Source: Candidatus Phycosocius spiralis (lineage in GTDB: Bacteria; Pseudomonadota; Alphaproteobacteria; Caulobacterales; Aquidulcibacteraceae). Taken from it: 64,000 nucleotides of DNA. Numbering within the stretch: position 1 is the first letter of the stretch; each line of letters begins with the position of its first letter. Under the pieces are notes generated by a model, which saw only the letters and a program-made list of their open reading frames with translations, did no database searches and was not told the DNA's origin. The stretch covers positions 287,316 through 351,315 of the forward strand of contig NZ_BPFZ01000001.1 in the NCBI RefSeq assembly GCF_030158815.1. The letters are read 5' to 3'. This document shows positions 1 to 9,703 of the stretch, piece after piece. The position numbers and the translations under genes were made by a program.

Positions 1-613
1 GCAGATGGCTGGATAATTCATGGACGCGGGCCAACATTCGGTCAGTACCTTCTTGGGCCTCCACGGCCAGCACCAAGCCATCGACGACGACAACCCCTTG
101 ACCAATATCCATCTGACCAATTTCGCCAGCGACCTCAAAGGCTTTGTAGCAGTCTTGGGTTTGAGCAGGCGTGGGCATGTGTCCTGCAATAAGCCCTTCT
201 GTTGCCAATAAGGCTGCCAAGACATCGTCCGTACCAACGATCTTAAAGCCCTCGCGCTCAAACTCGGCTATGACGGCGCGCAATAAAGCATCATCCCCTT
301 TGCTCATTTCCGGTACTATGCGGGTTAAGGCCAAAGCGCCACGCATATCGGGTTTAAGGGATTTAAGGTCAGGACGGTTAACCAGACCCGCAAACACCAA
401 GGCATCGACTTGATCGGCTTTAAGCGCTTTGATCCGCTCACCGACCCGTGCCAAGCCACACTCAATGCCCGGGAAAAGCGCCAAACTGGGATCGCTTACG
501 CCTTTGATACGGCTTACATGCACTCCAAGACCTGCTTCTTGGCAATGCTGCGCCAAGAGCAACGGCAAATCCCCTGCCCCGGCTATAATGCCCAGTTTAG
601 AAAATGTGCCCAT
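1..613 (-). CDS. lpxI: LpxI, UDP-2,3-diacylglucosamine pyrophosphatase (3' end cut by window)
   Basis: About 204 codons are visible from an ATG at 613, and the frame runs off the left edge without a stop. The N-terminus reads MGTFSKLGIIAGAGDLPLLL, the glycine-rich opening typical of LpxI, and later segments such as VFAGLVNRP and MSKGDDALLRA also fit the family. LpxI hydrolyses UDP-2,3-diacylglucosamine to lipid X in lipid A synthesis and is the usual alphaproteobacterial replacement for LpxH. A purine-rich GGAAGGGCGAG lies just before the ATG. The gene lies 40 bp downstream of lpxA in the same direction and is probably the next member of that operon, with lpxB expected beyond the edge. The missing C-terminus is a window effect. 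Confidence 0.92.
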   Translation of the reverse strand, partial: MGTFSKLGIIAGAGDLPLLLAQHCQEAGLGVHVSRIKGVSDPSLALFPGIECGLARVGERIKALKADQVDALVFAGLVNRPDLKSLKPDMRGALALTRIVPEMSKGDDALLRAVIAEFEREGFKIVGTDDVLAALLATEGLIAGHMPTPAQTQDCYKAFEVAGEIGQMDIGQGVVVVDGLVLAVEAQEGTDRMLARVHELSSHL

Positions 614-653
614 CTCGCCCTTCCGCCACGGCTTTGACTTTGGATTAGCCTAC

Positions 654-1448
654 TTAGCGCTCCACACTACAAATGCCACGTTTGGAGGGAGCATTGAGGA
701 AGTCCAGCATTGATTGGACTTGATCATTATCTGCAAAACCCTCACTCACATCGGTGATACGGTCCTGTAATGGGGTCACATCATCGCCAAATAGCATGTC
801 AAAGGCAGCCAGAATATCACGAATCTGCCCTGTATGATTACCGCGCCGCTTAAATCCGACAATATTCAGCCCCTTAAGATGAGCTGGATTGCCATTGGCC
901 ATCGCAAAAGGAATAACGTCGCGCGTCACCAAGGCCATGGCACCAATAAAGGCATAAGTACCAATCCGCGTCCATTGATGAACAGCCGCGAGTCCACCAA
1001 TATACACACCCTTGGCTAAATTCACATGCCCACCCAAAGTTGCACTGCGTGCCAAAATGCACTGATCGTCGACAAAACAATCATGGGCAACATGGGAATT
1101 GTCCATAAAGTAACAGCCATTGCCAATTTGGGTCAGGCCTTGATCGCGTGTTGAGCCCCTATGCATTGTCACATGCTCACGGATCACACAATCTGTACCA
1201 ATCACCAATCGGGTATCACTATCTTGATAAGGATGGATTTGTGGTGGACCACCCAGAACTGCGAATGGCCAAACTTGGGTATTAGCGCCGATTTCAACAT
1301 GGCCATAAGTCGTTACATTGGACATCAGGTTTGCGCCTGCGCCTAGGATTGTCTTGCTAGAAATAAAACAAAATGGCCCGATGAAGGCCTCCGCATGAAT
1401 AGTAGCCCCTGCTTCAACAACGGCGGTGGGGTGTATGTGCCCACTCAT
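654..1448 (-). CDS. lpxA: LpxA, UDP-N-acetylglucosamine acyltransferase
   Basis: A 264-residue protein, the normal LpxA length, built of left-handed beta-helix hexapeptide repeats (for example ATIHAEAFIGPF and ANTQVWPFAVLGG). It has the conserved HVTMHRGS segment near residue 95 and an HVAHDC segment near residue 125 that carries the family's catalytic histidine. It transfers an R-3-hydroxyacyl chain from acyl-ACP to UDP-GlcNAc, the first step of lipid A synthesis. Its ATG overlaps the stop of fabZ by four bases (ATGA), so the two are translationally coupled. This makes sense because LpxA and FabZ compete for the same hydroxyacyl-ACP pool. Confidence 0.96.
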   Translation of the reverse strand: MSGHIHPTAVVEAGATIHAEAFIGPFCFISSKTILGAGANLMSNVTTYGHVEIGANTQVWPFAVLGGPPQIHPYQDSDTRLVIGTDCVIREHVTMHRGSTRDQGLTQIGNGCYFMDNSHVAHDCFVDDQCILARSATLGGHVNLAKGVYIGGLAAVHQWTRIGTYAFIGAMALVTRDVIPFAMANGNPAHLKGLNIVGFKRRGNHTGQIRDILAAFDMLFGDDVTPLQDRITDVSEGFADNDQVQSMLDFLNAPSKRGICSVER

Positions 1449-1891
1449 CCCAAGTCAACTTTCATCGCGGCCCATTGGGCTTCACAGGCCATTTGGCCTT
1501 CAACCGTGGCAATGCCTGCAAATTTATAGACATTGCGTCGCCCCATCACCACTTCGACTTTCATGTCCAACACATCCCCTGGGCGTACCGGGCGGCGAAA
1601 CTTGGCAGCTTCCACCGACATGAACATGATCCCAGCTGTTTTAGCGTCAATTTTCAGTGTCTTAGACATCAATACAGCACTGGCCTGAGCCATGGCTTCA
1701 ATTTGCAGAACACCAGGCATTAAGGGTCGGCCTGGAAAATGGCCCTGAAAGAAAGGTTCATTGGAAGTCACACATTTTACGCCACGTATGCTTTGCCCCT
1801 CTACATATTCCAAGCAGCGGTCAACCAATAAAAACGGGAAACGATGTGGAATAAGACTTTCGATTTCATCACTTTCAATCAGGTCACTCAT
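1445..1891 (-). CDS. fabZ: FabZ, 3-hydroxyacyl-ACP dehydratase
   Basis: A 148-residue hot-dog-fold dehydratase beginning [20 protein letters not shown]. The family motif [20 protein letters not shown] carries the catalytic His and, further on, the catalytic Glu. It dehydrates 3-hydroxyacyl-ACP in fatty-acid elongation. I chose the ATG at 1891 because it overlaps the lpxD stop as ATGA and follows GGGGAAGAGCG. The frame is open 37 codons further upstream, but that stretch lies inside lpxD and has no family resemblance. It sits between lpxD and lpxA, the standard arrangement. Confidence 0.96.
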   Translation of the reverse strand: MSDLIESDEIESLIPHRFPFLLVDRCLEYVEGQSIRGVKCVTSNEPFFQGHFPGRPLMPGVLQIEAMAQASAVLMSKTLKIDAKTAGIMFMSVEAAKFRRPVRPGDVLDMKVEVVMGRRNVYKFAGIATVEGQMACEAQWAAMKVDLG

Positions 1892-2928
1892 CGCTCTTCC
1901 CCTGCTGTTTCGGCTTTGGTTGGTGTGGTTGTCACCAATCGCTTGAGAGCAACCGTTTCGCGCATCCATTGTCGCATTGGCTTTGCAGGATAACCACCCC
2001 AAGATTCCCCAGCTGGTATAGAATTTAAAACCCCACTCCCAGCCGCCACAGTCACTTTGGCACCAATTTTGACATGGTCTGCAATACCAACACGACCACC
2101 CATCAGCACTTGATCACCTATCTCGCACGAACCTGATATCCCGCCAAAGGCTGCTATCACCACGCCTAAGCCTAATTGGCAATTATGCGCGATCTGGGTG
2201 AAATTATCGATCTTACAGCCCATACCAACCACGGTATCGCCAAACGCACCCCGATCAACAGCACATAGTGATCCAATTGAGACATCATCTTGTAAAATCG
2301 CACGCCCTAATTGGGGTACATCCTCTGGACCATCGGGTGTTGGGGCTACCCCAAAGCCTGTTTCGCCAATCACACTACCAGAAGCAATGGTCACCCGATC
2401 TCCGATCAAAGCGCAATAAATCGTGACATTCGCGCCAATCCGACAGTGACGCCCGATCACTACCCCTGGACCAATCACCGTGTTGGGGCCAATTGTCGTT
2501 GCTTGGCCAATTTCGACATCCTCACCCAACACCACCCCATGGCCCAAGATAACATCGCTGTTGAGACTAACTGAAGTAGGAATCGCTGGGGCACCGCTCT
2601 CAAAATCCCGCCGCTGCACTAAGGAAGCTGCCGCCAAAGCAAATGATGCGCGCGGCTCATTTACTATCAAAGGTGCCACATGTTTTGGCAATCGCAGAGC
2701 GTCCTCAGCACGGATGAGACAAGCAGACGCACTTGTCTGTATGGCCGCTTCCCCCTTCTGAGGGCCATGACAAAACACCAATTGCCCAGGATAAGCCGCT
2801 TCCAATGGTGCACAACTATGTAAATCAAGCAAGGGATCATAGCCTTGCGGGCATGTAGCGCCTACACTAAGAGCCACTTCCATCAAGCTTTTTGGGCCGA
2901 GGAGCGTATAAAAACGCGGATCGATCAT
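1888..2928 (-). CDS. lpxD: LpxD, UDP-3-O-(3-hydroxyacyl)glucosamine N-acyltransferase
   Basis: A 346-residue protein with an N-terminal uridine-binding domain, then a long run of hexapeptide repeats (about residues 110-320; segments such as [17 protein letters not shown]). The segment [11 protein letters not shown] carries the histidine expected to be catalytic. It adds the N-linked hydroxyacyl chain in the third step of lipid A assembly. The ATG at 2928 is preceded by AGGAG at good spacing. A TTG eight codons upstream is open but would place that Shine-Dalgarno inside the coding region. Its stop overlaps the fabZ start. Confidence 0.95.
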   Translation of the reverse strand: MIDPRFYTLLGPKSLMEVALSVGATCPQGYDPLLDLHSCAPLEAAYPGQLVFCHGPQKGEAAIQTSASACLIRAEDALRLPKHVAPLIVNEPRASFALAAASLVQRRDFESGAPAIPTSVSLNSDVILGHGVVLGEDVEIGQATTIGPNTVIGPGVVIGRHCRIGANVTIYCALIGDRVTIASGSVIGETGFGVAPTPDGPEDVPQLGRAILQDDVSIGSLCAVDRGAFGDTVVGMGCKIDNFTQIAHNCQLGLGVVIAAFGGISGSCEIGDQVLMGGRVGIADHVKIGAKVTVAAGSGVLNSIPAGESWGGYPAKPMRQWMRETVALKRLVTTTPTKAETAGEER

Positions 2929-3007
2929 CTTTAACGCTCCTATAAGGTTCAACCTCCATGTTTAAGCGAACATAGGTCTTGACGCGCAAGCGCTTCTTAC
3001 ACCCAGC

Positions 3008-3042
3008 CAAGCAAGGCCCAACCCAAAAATAGGCCTTGCTTG
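3008..3042 (-). other. stem-loop between skp and lpxD
   Basis: A perfect 11-bp inverted repeat: CAAGCAAGGCC at 3008-3018 pairs with GGCCTTGCTTG at 3032-3042 around a 13-nt loop. It lies in the 127-bp gap between skp and lpxD. No T-run follows on the minus strand, so it is not a convincing rho-independent terminator. It may stabilise or partly attenuate the operon mRNA at the junction between outer-membrane-protein and lipid A genes. The structure is seen; the role is inference. Confidence 0.5.
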
Positions 3043-3055
3043 TATGAACCCAAAT

Positions 3056-3817
3056 TTATGAGCGCGGTGGAACCGACGCGGGTTGACGAGGCAAAGGTGC
3101 CCCAGGCGCAGGTGTTGTTGGGGGAACCGGACGAGGCGCAGCTGCGGCAGGTGCTGTCCCAGCAGCCGGTGGGGTTGGCAAAGTAGCGCGAACAACATTG
3201 ATGGTCTTGGTTGTCGCATTCAAGCGGGTAATTAGATCCCCCGTCATGTCAACACCAGGCACAAAGGCTTCAACTTGCTGAGCTTGCATGGCGACCAAAG
3301 CATTGCGCGTTACCATAGCTTGTTGCATCGCAGGCGAAAAAGCGTTGCTGAAAGCTTCCAATGCGTTCCGCTCAGTTAATTGCATCACTTGACCTAAGCG
3401 TTCTTGCTTTTGTTGGAATTGCGCATAAAGGCGCTGAAAGGCTTCTTGGCGGGCTTGCGCGGCAGGTGTTTGAGCGTCGGCGACAGAGGTCGCACGAATG
3501 GCATTTAACTCCGATTGCAACTGGCGCTGATCGGGCTCTAACTCGCGGTTGATTTGATCGCGAATAGCTTGCAACTTCGTGCGCATATCTTGGCCCGCAG
3601 TGCTATCTTGAATTAAACGGCCCAAATCATAGATGACGACAGGGCTTAACACCGCCGGTGCAGAGGTTGGACGTGCAGCATTTGGAGGGGCTGCTGCTGG
3701 GGTCGTGGGTGGTGAGCTTGTTGGCGCTGGTGCAGGAACTGGAATTGGTGCTTGTGCTTGTGCGGCTCCTGCCAAGAGTGCAGCCATAAGGCCTGCCAGA
3801 ATGGCTTTGTTTGTCAT
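3056..3817 (-). CDS. OmpH/Skp-family periplasmic chaperone with proline-rich tails
   Basis: A 253-residue secreted protein. A signal peptide (about residues 1-22, ending AGAAQAQA) is followed by a Pro/Ala-rich linker to about residue 55. An OmpH/Skp-like core follows, with VVIYDLGRLIQDS and a long charged helical stretch (about residues 70-170) predicted as coiled coil. A second Pro/Ala-rich tail closes the protein. Typical Skp is near 160 residues, so both low-complexity extensions are additions. Skp proteins hold unfolded outer-membrane proteins in the periplasm, and this gene lies 35 bp downstream of bamA, the usual place. The fold is assigned from context and composition more than from sharp motifs. 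Confidence 0.85.
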   Translation of the reverse strand: MTNKAILAGLMAALLAGAAQAQAPIPVPAPAPTSSPPTTPAAAPPNAARPTSAPAVLSPVVIYDLGRLIQDSTAGQDMRTKLQAIRDQINRELEPDQRQLQSELNAIRATSVADAQTPAAQARQEAFQRLYAQFQQKQERLGQVMQLTERNALEAFSNAFSPAMQQAMVTRNALVAMQAQQVEAFVPGVDMTGDLITRLNATTKTINVVRATLPTPPAAGTAPAAAAPRPVPPTTPAPGAPLPRQPASVPPRS

Positions 3818-3852
3818 TTGAAGTCTCCTAGAGTGATGATTGGCTAATCGCC

Positions 3853-6288
3853 TTAAAAATTTGTAGCGGTTGAAAATCTGAACGTTTCAGTCTTGTCATA
3901 CACCTCTTTCAGGAAGGGATTGGAAAAGTCAAACCGGACAGGCCCAAACGGGGAAATCCAGTTAATTGACAATCCAGCAGAGGCGCGTAGCGCCAATCCA
4001 TCGCGTGTATTTTGATAAGTGCCATAATTGATGTTAAAACTCACCTTATCAATGGGGTCAAGCTTGCCCAAAGTTCCTGTATCTAAGAACAAAGCCGCTG
4101 TAATTCCATAGGATTCAGGTAAGGGCGTCGGAACAGTCAATTCAAAAGTTGCAATACCATAGATTTTGCCACCCAAAGCATCACCATAAGTTATCTGAAC
4201 ATTTTTAGATAATTTGTCTGGCTGGCTATTATCAGGCGCGCGGACAGAAAAAACAGTACGTGGCCCAATCCCAGCAATTTCAAAGCCGCGGAACGACTGC
4301 CCACCCTTGAAAAATCGGTCATTAACCCGAATATTATCGCCGTCCCACCCATTTATATTGCCTGCAGACAACCGCGCACTAGCCCGCCAGCCCGGAAATA
4401 AGCCACGATAGATTCCAGCTGATAATTCGGTGCGATGATATTTGATCCCAGTTCCGACACCTGCAAAATCCTGACTTAGGGAAAGATCAAATCCACGTGT
4501 CGGCTGACGTGGATCATTGCGTCGATCCCAATTAAACTCATAACCCACCGAAGAGGTGGTGGTTTTGCCCAGATTGCGACATAAGCTGCTAGCATTAAAG
4601 ACTGGGGTACCATCCGGGTTGAAACAGGAGATTGAAGGAATTTTATTCGTGTCGTTGCGATAAGTATATCGTAAACCCAAGCTTCGATCTTCTGCCAATG
4701 GGAAACCGCCACGCAAACCAATACCGGTTGAGTTGGTTAAAAACCCAGCTTCACGTATATAATCCTGCTCGACAGAGAATATATCAACCCCGGCTGCAAT
4801 ATTGCGTCCCATAAAACGAGGTTCTGTAAAGCGAATATCGATATTTTTGGTGCGTGAACTCGCCTCAACCCGAAAACGAAGGAATTGCCCCCGACCGCGC
4901 AAGTTACGTTGCGAGATTGAGATTGCAAAATTATAAGCTTCTTGTGATGAATAGCCTACACTAAAGGCCAATTCACCGGTTGGTTGCTCTTCAACCTTAA
5001 CTTCGACCACGGTGCGGTCGGGTAATGATCCTGGCTTTTCCTCGATCTCAACCTCTTTAAAGAAACCAAGAGCCTTGACCCGGTTTTTCGAACGATCAAT
5101 CAAGACACGGTTAAAGGCATCACCTTCCGCTAAACGTAACTCTCGCCGGATGACCTGATCTAACGTAGCAGAATTACCAATAATGTCGATGCGCTCCACA
5201 TAAACGCGCGGGCCTTCATCAACATCAAACACAATATTGACTTTGCGCTTATCTCGGTCGGCCGATTCACGTGGGCGTACATCAACAAAAGCATAACCCG
5301 ACGACCCAGCTGCAAAAGTTATGGCTTCTATGGCCTTTTCAACCAAGTCACGCTCAAACACAGCCCCACTTCGAATTGGCACGAAAGCGCGCAGAACATC
5401 ACCGCTGAGCTTAGAGTTTTTGGTATTCACACTAATGTCACCAAATGTGTATTTCGCCCCTTCTTCTATGGCATAGGTGACAAAAAAATCTTTTTGATCT
5501 GGGGTTAATTCAGCCACAGCCGATTTCACCCTGAAATCATAATAACCCTCATTGAGATAAAATTTCCGCAATTGCTCGCGGTCATAATCGAGTTTATCTG
5601 GATCATAATTGTCTTTACTTGAGAAAAACCGCCACCATTCAGATTCTTGGGTAACAACCACACCCTTTAACCGATCATCTGAGAAAGCTTGATTGCCAAT
5701 AAAATCGACTTTGCGTATGCCAGTCGTTCGGCCTTCATTAATCTCAAAAATCAGATCGACCCGGTTGGAAGGTAGGATTTTGATCTTAGGCACAATGGTT
5801 GCAGCAAATTTACCAGAGCGGCGATAGACTTCCTGCATCCGACGAATATCGGCTTGCACCCTGTTTTGGGTAAACCAAGAGCGCGGTTTGATTTGAACTT
5901 CTTTTTCCAGCTTGTCCTTGGTGACCGCACTATTACCTTCAAACAAGACTTGGTTGACGGTAGGATTTTCGACCACTTTGATTACCAAAGTCTGGTCACG
6001 CTGTTCAAATTCGACATTCGCAAAAAAGCCGGTCGCAAAAAGCGTTTTAAGGGCGATATCGATGCGCTCAGCATTAAAGGTTTCGTTAGGCTGGATTGCG
6101 ACATAAGCTAGGACCGTTGCCGTCTCAATGCGCTGATTGCCTTCAACAACCACATTATTGATCACTTGAGGAACAGCCACCGGAGCATCCGGCGTCACAG
6201 GCGCTTGAGCGAACACGCAAGGACCATAGCAGGAATTGGCTACCAGCGCAGCCGCGCCGCCAATGAGCAAACGTTTGAATGATGCCAT
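3853..6288 (-). CDS. bamA: BamA, outer-membrane protein assembly factor
   Basis: An 811-residue Omp85 protein. It has a signal peptide (to about residue 28), five POTRA repeats (from VINNVVVEGNQRIE near residue 42 to about 420; VDFIGNQAF and IDIIGNSATLDQ start later repeats), and a C-terminal 16-strand barrel. The barrel carries the lid-loop motif SFRGFE and the closing pattern ISPFGPVRFDFSNP, and ends in the terminal Phe expected for an outer-membrane protein. It inserts beta-barrel proteins into the outer membrane. It lies between rseP and skp, the canonical envelope-biogenesis order. Confidence 0.97.
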   Translation of the reverse strand: MASFKRLLIGGAAALVANSCYGPCVFAQAPVTPDAPVAVPQVINNVVVEGNQRIETATVLAYVAIQPNETFNAERIDIALKTLFATGFFANVEFEQRDQTLVIKVVENPTVNQVLFEGNSAVTKDKLEKEVQIKPRSWFTQNRVQADIRRMQEVYRRSGKFAATIVPKIKILPSNRVDLIFEINEGRTTGIRKVDFIGNQAFSDDRLKGVVVTQESEWWRFFSSKDNYDPDKLDYDREQLRKFYLNEGYYDFRVKSAVAELTPDQKDFFVTYAIEEGAKYTFGDISVNTKNSKLSGDVLRAFVPIRSGAVFERDLVEKAIEAITFAAGSSGYAFVDVRPRESADRDKRKVNIVFDVDEGPRVYVERIDIIGNSATLDQVIRRELRLAEGDAFNRVLIDRSKNRVKALGFFKEVEIEEKPGSLPDRTVVEVKVEEQPTGELAFSVGYSSQEAYNFAISISQRNLRGRGQFLRFRVEASSRTKNIDIRFTEPRFMGRNIAAGVDIFSVEQDYIREAGFLTNSTGIGLRGGFPLAEDRSLGLRYTYRNDTNKIPSISCFNPDGTPVFNASSLCRNLGKTTTSSVGYEFNWDRRNDPRQPTRGFDLSLSQDFAGVGTGIKYHRTELSAGIYRGLFPGWRASARLSAGNINGWDGDNIRVNDRFFKGGQSFRGFEIAGIGPRTVFSVRAPDNSQPDKLSKNVQITYGDALGGKIYGIATFELTVPTPLPESYGITAALFLDTGTLGKLDPIDKVSFNINYGTYQNTRDGLALRASAGLSINWISPFGPVRFDFSNPFLKEVYDKTETFRFSTATNF

Positions 6289-6375
6289 GAATGGGCCTTT
6301 AAACCTTGTTGAACATGTGTCTGGAACACATTTCTAGTGTAGAGGGGGGTGGATAAACAATTTGGCGCGCCAATC

Positions 6376-7587
6376 CTAGCCTGCAGCGACAAAGCCTTTC
6401 AGCAGATTGAACAAACCAGATCGCTCTAAATCTTGGAATGTCGCAAATACGAACAAACTTAAAATGCAGGCCAAACCAATTTGAAAGCTTATGGCCTGCA
6501 CTTTTTCTGGGATTGGTTTGCCGCGAACGGCTTCTGCCGCATAAAAAACCAAGTGTCCGCCATCGAGCACGGGCAAAGGCAAAAGGTTCATAAAACCAAC
6601 AGCAACCGATAAAACCGCTGCCAAGCGTACGAGGCCGATCCCAACAGATTCTGCGACTTGAGCGGCACTTGCTTGTGGGCCTGCCTCAGCAACTGAGTTT
6701 TCCGTCACTTTACCTGCGATCTGGAAAATCCCCAAAGGCCCATTGATATGCCCCGCAGACATGCCGCCACGCAACACAGCCAGTATGAAATTAAACTGGG
6801 TTGCAATGATATTAGCAGTCTGCTCTCCCCCCCGCACCAGTGCTTGAATAGGGTTATAGCTCCGTTTTTCAACCGTTTCACGGGTAAAACGGGTCTCGAT
6901 GCCCAACAGACCTTGAGTTTCCTTATCGCCAAACGGGGTTTGGCGTTCAACGATTTTAGGGGTAACCCGAATGTGAACCGCCCCATCAGCCCGCCTGATA
7001 TCCAAGGCCATTTCCTTGCCCCCTGAAACCATGATCGCGGTTTGAAGGTCTACAAAGTCATCGATTTTACGGCCATTAATCGCAACAACCTCATCACCAG
7101 CTTTCATGCCGGCCGCTGCGGCTGCCCCATCAGGCAGGACATGTGAAATGATAGGCCGCTGCACCATCTCACCAAAAATTGCAAAAAATATCGCAAATAC
7201 CGCGATGGAAAAGCCAAAGTTAAACAAAGGTCCTGCCGCTGTTACAGCCGCACGAACATGCACGGGTTGGGCATGAAACAAACCTGAATTACGATCGGCT
7301 ATACCGTCTTTGAATGTGGGTGAGCTAACGGATTGAGAACTAACATCCTTATCGCCTTCAAATTTAACATAGCCGCCCAGAGGCAGTGCTGCGATACGCC
7401 AGCGCACACCTGCTTTTGAAGTCCAAGCACATAATTCAGGGCCAAACCCGATCGAAAACGATTCAATCTTCACCTTAAACCAGCGCGCCACCTGATAATG
7501 GCCAAACTCATGGACGAAAACAACAACGCCCAAAACCACAAGAAAAGAGACAAAGCTTGCCGCAAGCCCACCAATAGGTTCAATCAT
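6376..7587 (-). CDS. rseP: RseP-type site-2 zinc metalloprotease
   Basis: A 403-residue inner-membrane protease. The zinc-binding HEFGH motif lies in the first transmembrane segment near residue 27, and a PDZ domain in the middle contains the stretch DGAAAAAGMKAGDEVVAING. The C-terminal NLLPLPVLDGGHL supplies the third zinc-ligand region. Family members cleave anti-sigma factors or remnant signal peptides within the membrane. I chose the ATG at 7587 because TTTTTGGAG precedes it. An in-frame ATG ten codons upstream (7617) has a weaker site and cannot be excluded. It lies 53 bp downstream of dxr. Confidence 0.95.
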   Translation of the reverse strand: MIEPIGGLAASFVSFLVVLGVVVFVHEFGHYQVARWFKVKIESFSIGFGPELCAWTSKAGVRWRIAALPLGGYVKFEGDKDVSSQSVSSPTFKDGIADRNSGLFHAQPVHVRAAVTAAGPLFNFGFSIAVFAIFFAIFGEMVQRPIISHVLPDGAAAAAGMKAGDEVVAINGRKIDDFVDLQTAIMVSGGKEMALDIRRADGAVHIRVTPKIVERQTPFGDKETQGLLGIETRFTRETVEKRSYNPIQALVRGGEQTANIIATQFNFILAVLRGGMSAGHINGPLGIFQIAGKVTENSVAEAGPQASAAQVAESVGIGLVRLAAVLSVAVGFMNLLPLPVLDGGHLVFYAAEAVRGKPIPEKVQAISFQIGLACILSLFVFATFQDLERSGLFNLLKGFVAAG

Positions 7588-7640
7588 GATCGTGCGTACT
7601 CCAAAAATGTAACCCATTGCAGCTTCTAAACGGTGACAAA

Positions 7641-8849
7641 CTAAACAGAGACAAACCTGCGTTTGTCACGATATTGCGTGGCAATGCTACGGCCCGCTTG
7701 GTCAGCAGCATAAACATCGTCCAAATCTCCCAATGCAGCATCCAAGCCAAGACGACAGGCTTCATCCATTGTTTCTGATACGATTGCGGCAATTTGTGGA
7801 AAGGAAATAGATCGATGCAGAAAGGATTGCACCGCGATTTCATTGGCCGCGTTTAAAATTGTTGGCGCGGCCCCGTTTTTTTTCAAGGCTGCTCTTGCAA
7901 GTTTTAAAGCAGGAAATCTATCTAAATCAGGAACTTCAAACTCAAGTCTACCAATAATTGTTAAGTCCAATCGCGGCGCCGATGTCACCAAACGTGCCGG
8001 CCAAGCTAGGGTATGGGCAATTGGGATGCGCATATCTGCTGCACCTAATTGTGCTAAAACACTGCCATCTTGATAGGCTACCAAACTATGGATCACCGAT
8101 TGGGGATGAACTAAGATATCAATTTGATGCTCAGGCATTGCAAACAAAAGTGCCGCTTCGATCAGCTCAAGACCCTTATTCATTAAAGTGGCGCTATCAA
8201 CCGAGATTTTCTGCCCCATAGACCAATTAGGGTGGTTGATCGCTTGTTCAGGTGTTGCGGCAGCAATGGCGCTTGCAGACCAGGTCCTAAATGGACCCCC
8301 AGATGCAGTCAGTATGAGCTTCTCTACCTGGTCGGATTGATCGAGCACTTGGAAAATCGCATTGTGTTCACTATCCACTGGCAGGATTGCGCCACCCCCT
8401 TGCGCAACAGCTTGCAAAAAGACACCACCCGCACAAACTAAGCATTCCTTATTCGCCAGAGCAATCGTGGCCCCACGGCGTGCGGCAGCTAAAGTAGGGG
8501 CAAGGCCTGCTGCACCTACAATCGCAGCCATAACCAGATCCGAAGGCCGAGCCGCAGCCTCAATCAGTGCTTGCGGACCAAGATCAATGGCGATGCGATG
8601 ATCAGCTAAGGCGGCTTTAAGTTGATCGCCATAGCGCGAATCAGAAAGAGCAACGTGGCGGGCACCCGATTTGATGGCTAGCGCGGCCAACAAGACCCAA
8701 TCGCTATGGGCGGTCAAACTGATGATCTCAAACACTGGTTCCTTGCCAGCTTGCCGTGCCCGATCATTGGCTTCTTGGACCACATCAAGTGTCGCGCGTC
8801 CAACTGACCCCGTGGCACCTAATATGGTCAAAGATTTGGGGGAACTCAT
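7641..8849 (-). CDS. dxr: Dxr, 1-deoxy-D-xylulose 5-phosphate reductoisomerase
   Basis: A 402-residue enzyme with the NADPH-binding GATGSVGRATLDV at the N-terminus. The metal/substrate segment PVDSEHNAIFQ lies near residue 160, and SVDSATLMNKGLELIEA near residue 220. It converts DXP to MEP, the committed step of non-mevalonate isoprenoid synthesis. Its ATG overlaps the cdsA stop by four bases. Isoprenoid supply here is linked directly to uppS two genes upstream in the same operon. Confidence 0.96.
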   Translation of the reverse strand: MSSPKSLTILGATGSVGRATLDVVQEANDRARQAGKEPVFEIISLTAHSDWVLLAALAIKSGARHVALSDSRYGDQLKAALADHRIAIDLGPQALIEAAARPSDLVMAAIVGAAGLAPTLAAARRGATIALANKECLVCAGGVFLQAVAQGGGAILPVDSEHNAIFQVLDQSDQVEKLILTASGGPFRTWSASAIAAATPEQAINHPNWSMGQKISVDSATLMNKGLELIEAALLFAMPEHQIDILVHPQSVIHSLVAYQDGSVLAQLGAADMRIPIAHTLAWPARLVTSAPRLDLTIIGRLEFEVPDLDRFPALKLARAALKKNGAAPTILNAANEIAVQSFLHRSISFPQIAAIVSETMDEACRLGLDAALGDLDDVYAADQAGRSIATQYRDKRRFVSV

Positions 8850-9703
8850 GTCAACATCGCCTTTAAACCCGGGGTCATTAAAAGGAGCGCGACAAAGGCC
8901 AGTGCAGCCGCCAGATGACCGTCTAACCGGTCCAAGAACCCACCATGGCCAGGAATAACCCCAGAGGCGTCTTTAACCCCATAATGGCGTTTAGCCAGTG
9001 ATTCCAAAAAATCGCCTGCTTGCGCCGTGACGGCCAACAGCCATCCAATCAACGCCCAAGCCATCCAATGACCGCCGGATATCAAACCATAAATTACCCC
9101 AGCTCCAATACCAGCTAGCGTTCCCCCAACCGACCCTGACCAGGTTTTATTAGGGCTGATGGCGGGAAATAGTTTAGGTCCGCCAAACACGCGCCCTACA
9201 ACATAAGCCATTGAATCAGTGGACCAGACGATGGCAAACAAACCAAACATCAAGGCTCTTCCTCCATCATCTTGTCCGCGAAGCCCTGCCAAAGCCCATC
9301 CTGACAAAGCCAGATAGACCGAACCTGCCAAACCCAAAAATCCATAGTGTCGAGGGGATCGCGCCAAAGTAAGGAAAAAACCTAAAGCCGCAATGATTTC
9401 ATAGGCACGCGGCAAAAGTGCAAAGCAAAATCCACATAGAGCGGCAATGAGTGCACGCACAGTCAAATCATCGGCCTTAGGCGCGATCATCCGCCCCCAC
9501 TCAAAGGCCAAAGCCGCCATCACTGTTGCAGCCATGAGAGCCCACCCCAAACCACCATACCAAGCACTGGCCAAGCTGAGCGTCACCATCACGAGGGCTG
9601 AAACCAGCCTAACCCGCAAATCACCGCCTAATTTACCAGCAGCCAAGCCAATCAAAAACACAGATTGCTTCGGGTCAGGTTGGGGGGGTGTCGTCAAGGT
9701 CAC
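8846..9703 (-). CDS. cdsA: CdsA, phosphatidate cytidylyltransferase
   Basis: A 285-residue polytopic membrane protein with about eight hydrophobic segments. It has the CTP-transferase signature near the C-terminus (SLAKRHYGVKDASG followed by IPGHGGFLDRLDG). It makes CDP-diacylglycerol from phosphatidic acid and CTP, the branch point for all phospholipids. Four-base overlaps with uppS upstream and dxr downstream show tight translational coupling. Confidence 0.95.
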   Translation of the reverse strand: MTLTTPPQPDPKQSVFLIGLAAGKLGGDLRVRLVSALVMVTLSLASAWYGGLGWALMAATVMAALAFEWGRMIAPKADDLTVRALIAALCGFCFALLPRAYEIIAALGFFLTLARSPRHYGFLGLAGSVYLALSGWALAGLRGQDDGGRALMFGLFAIVWSTDSMAYVVGRVFGGPKLFPAISPNKTWSGSVGGTLAGIGAGVIYGLISGGHWMAWALIGWLLAVTAQAGDFLESLAKRHYGVKDASGVIPGHGGFLDRLDGHLAAALAFVALLLMTPGLKAMLT

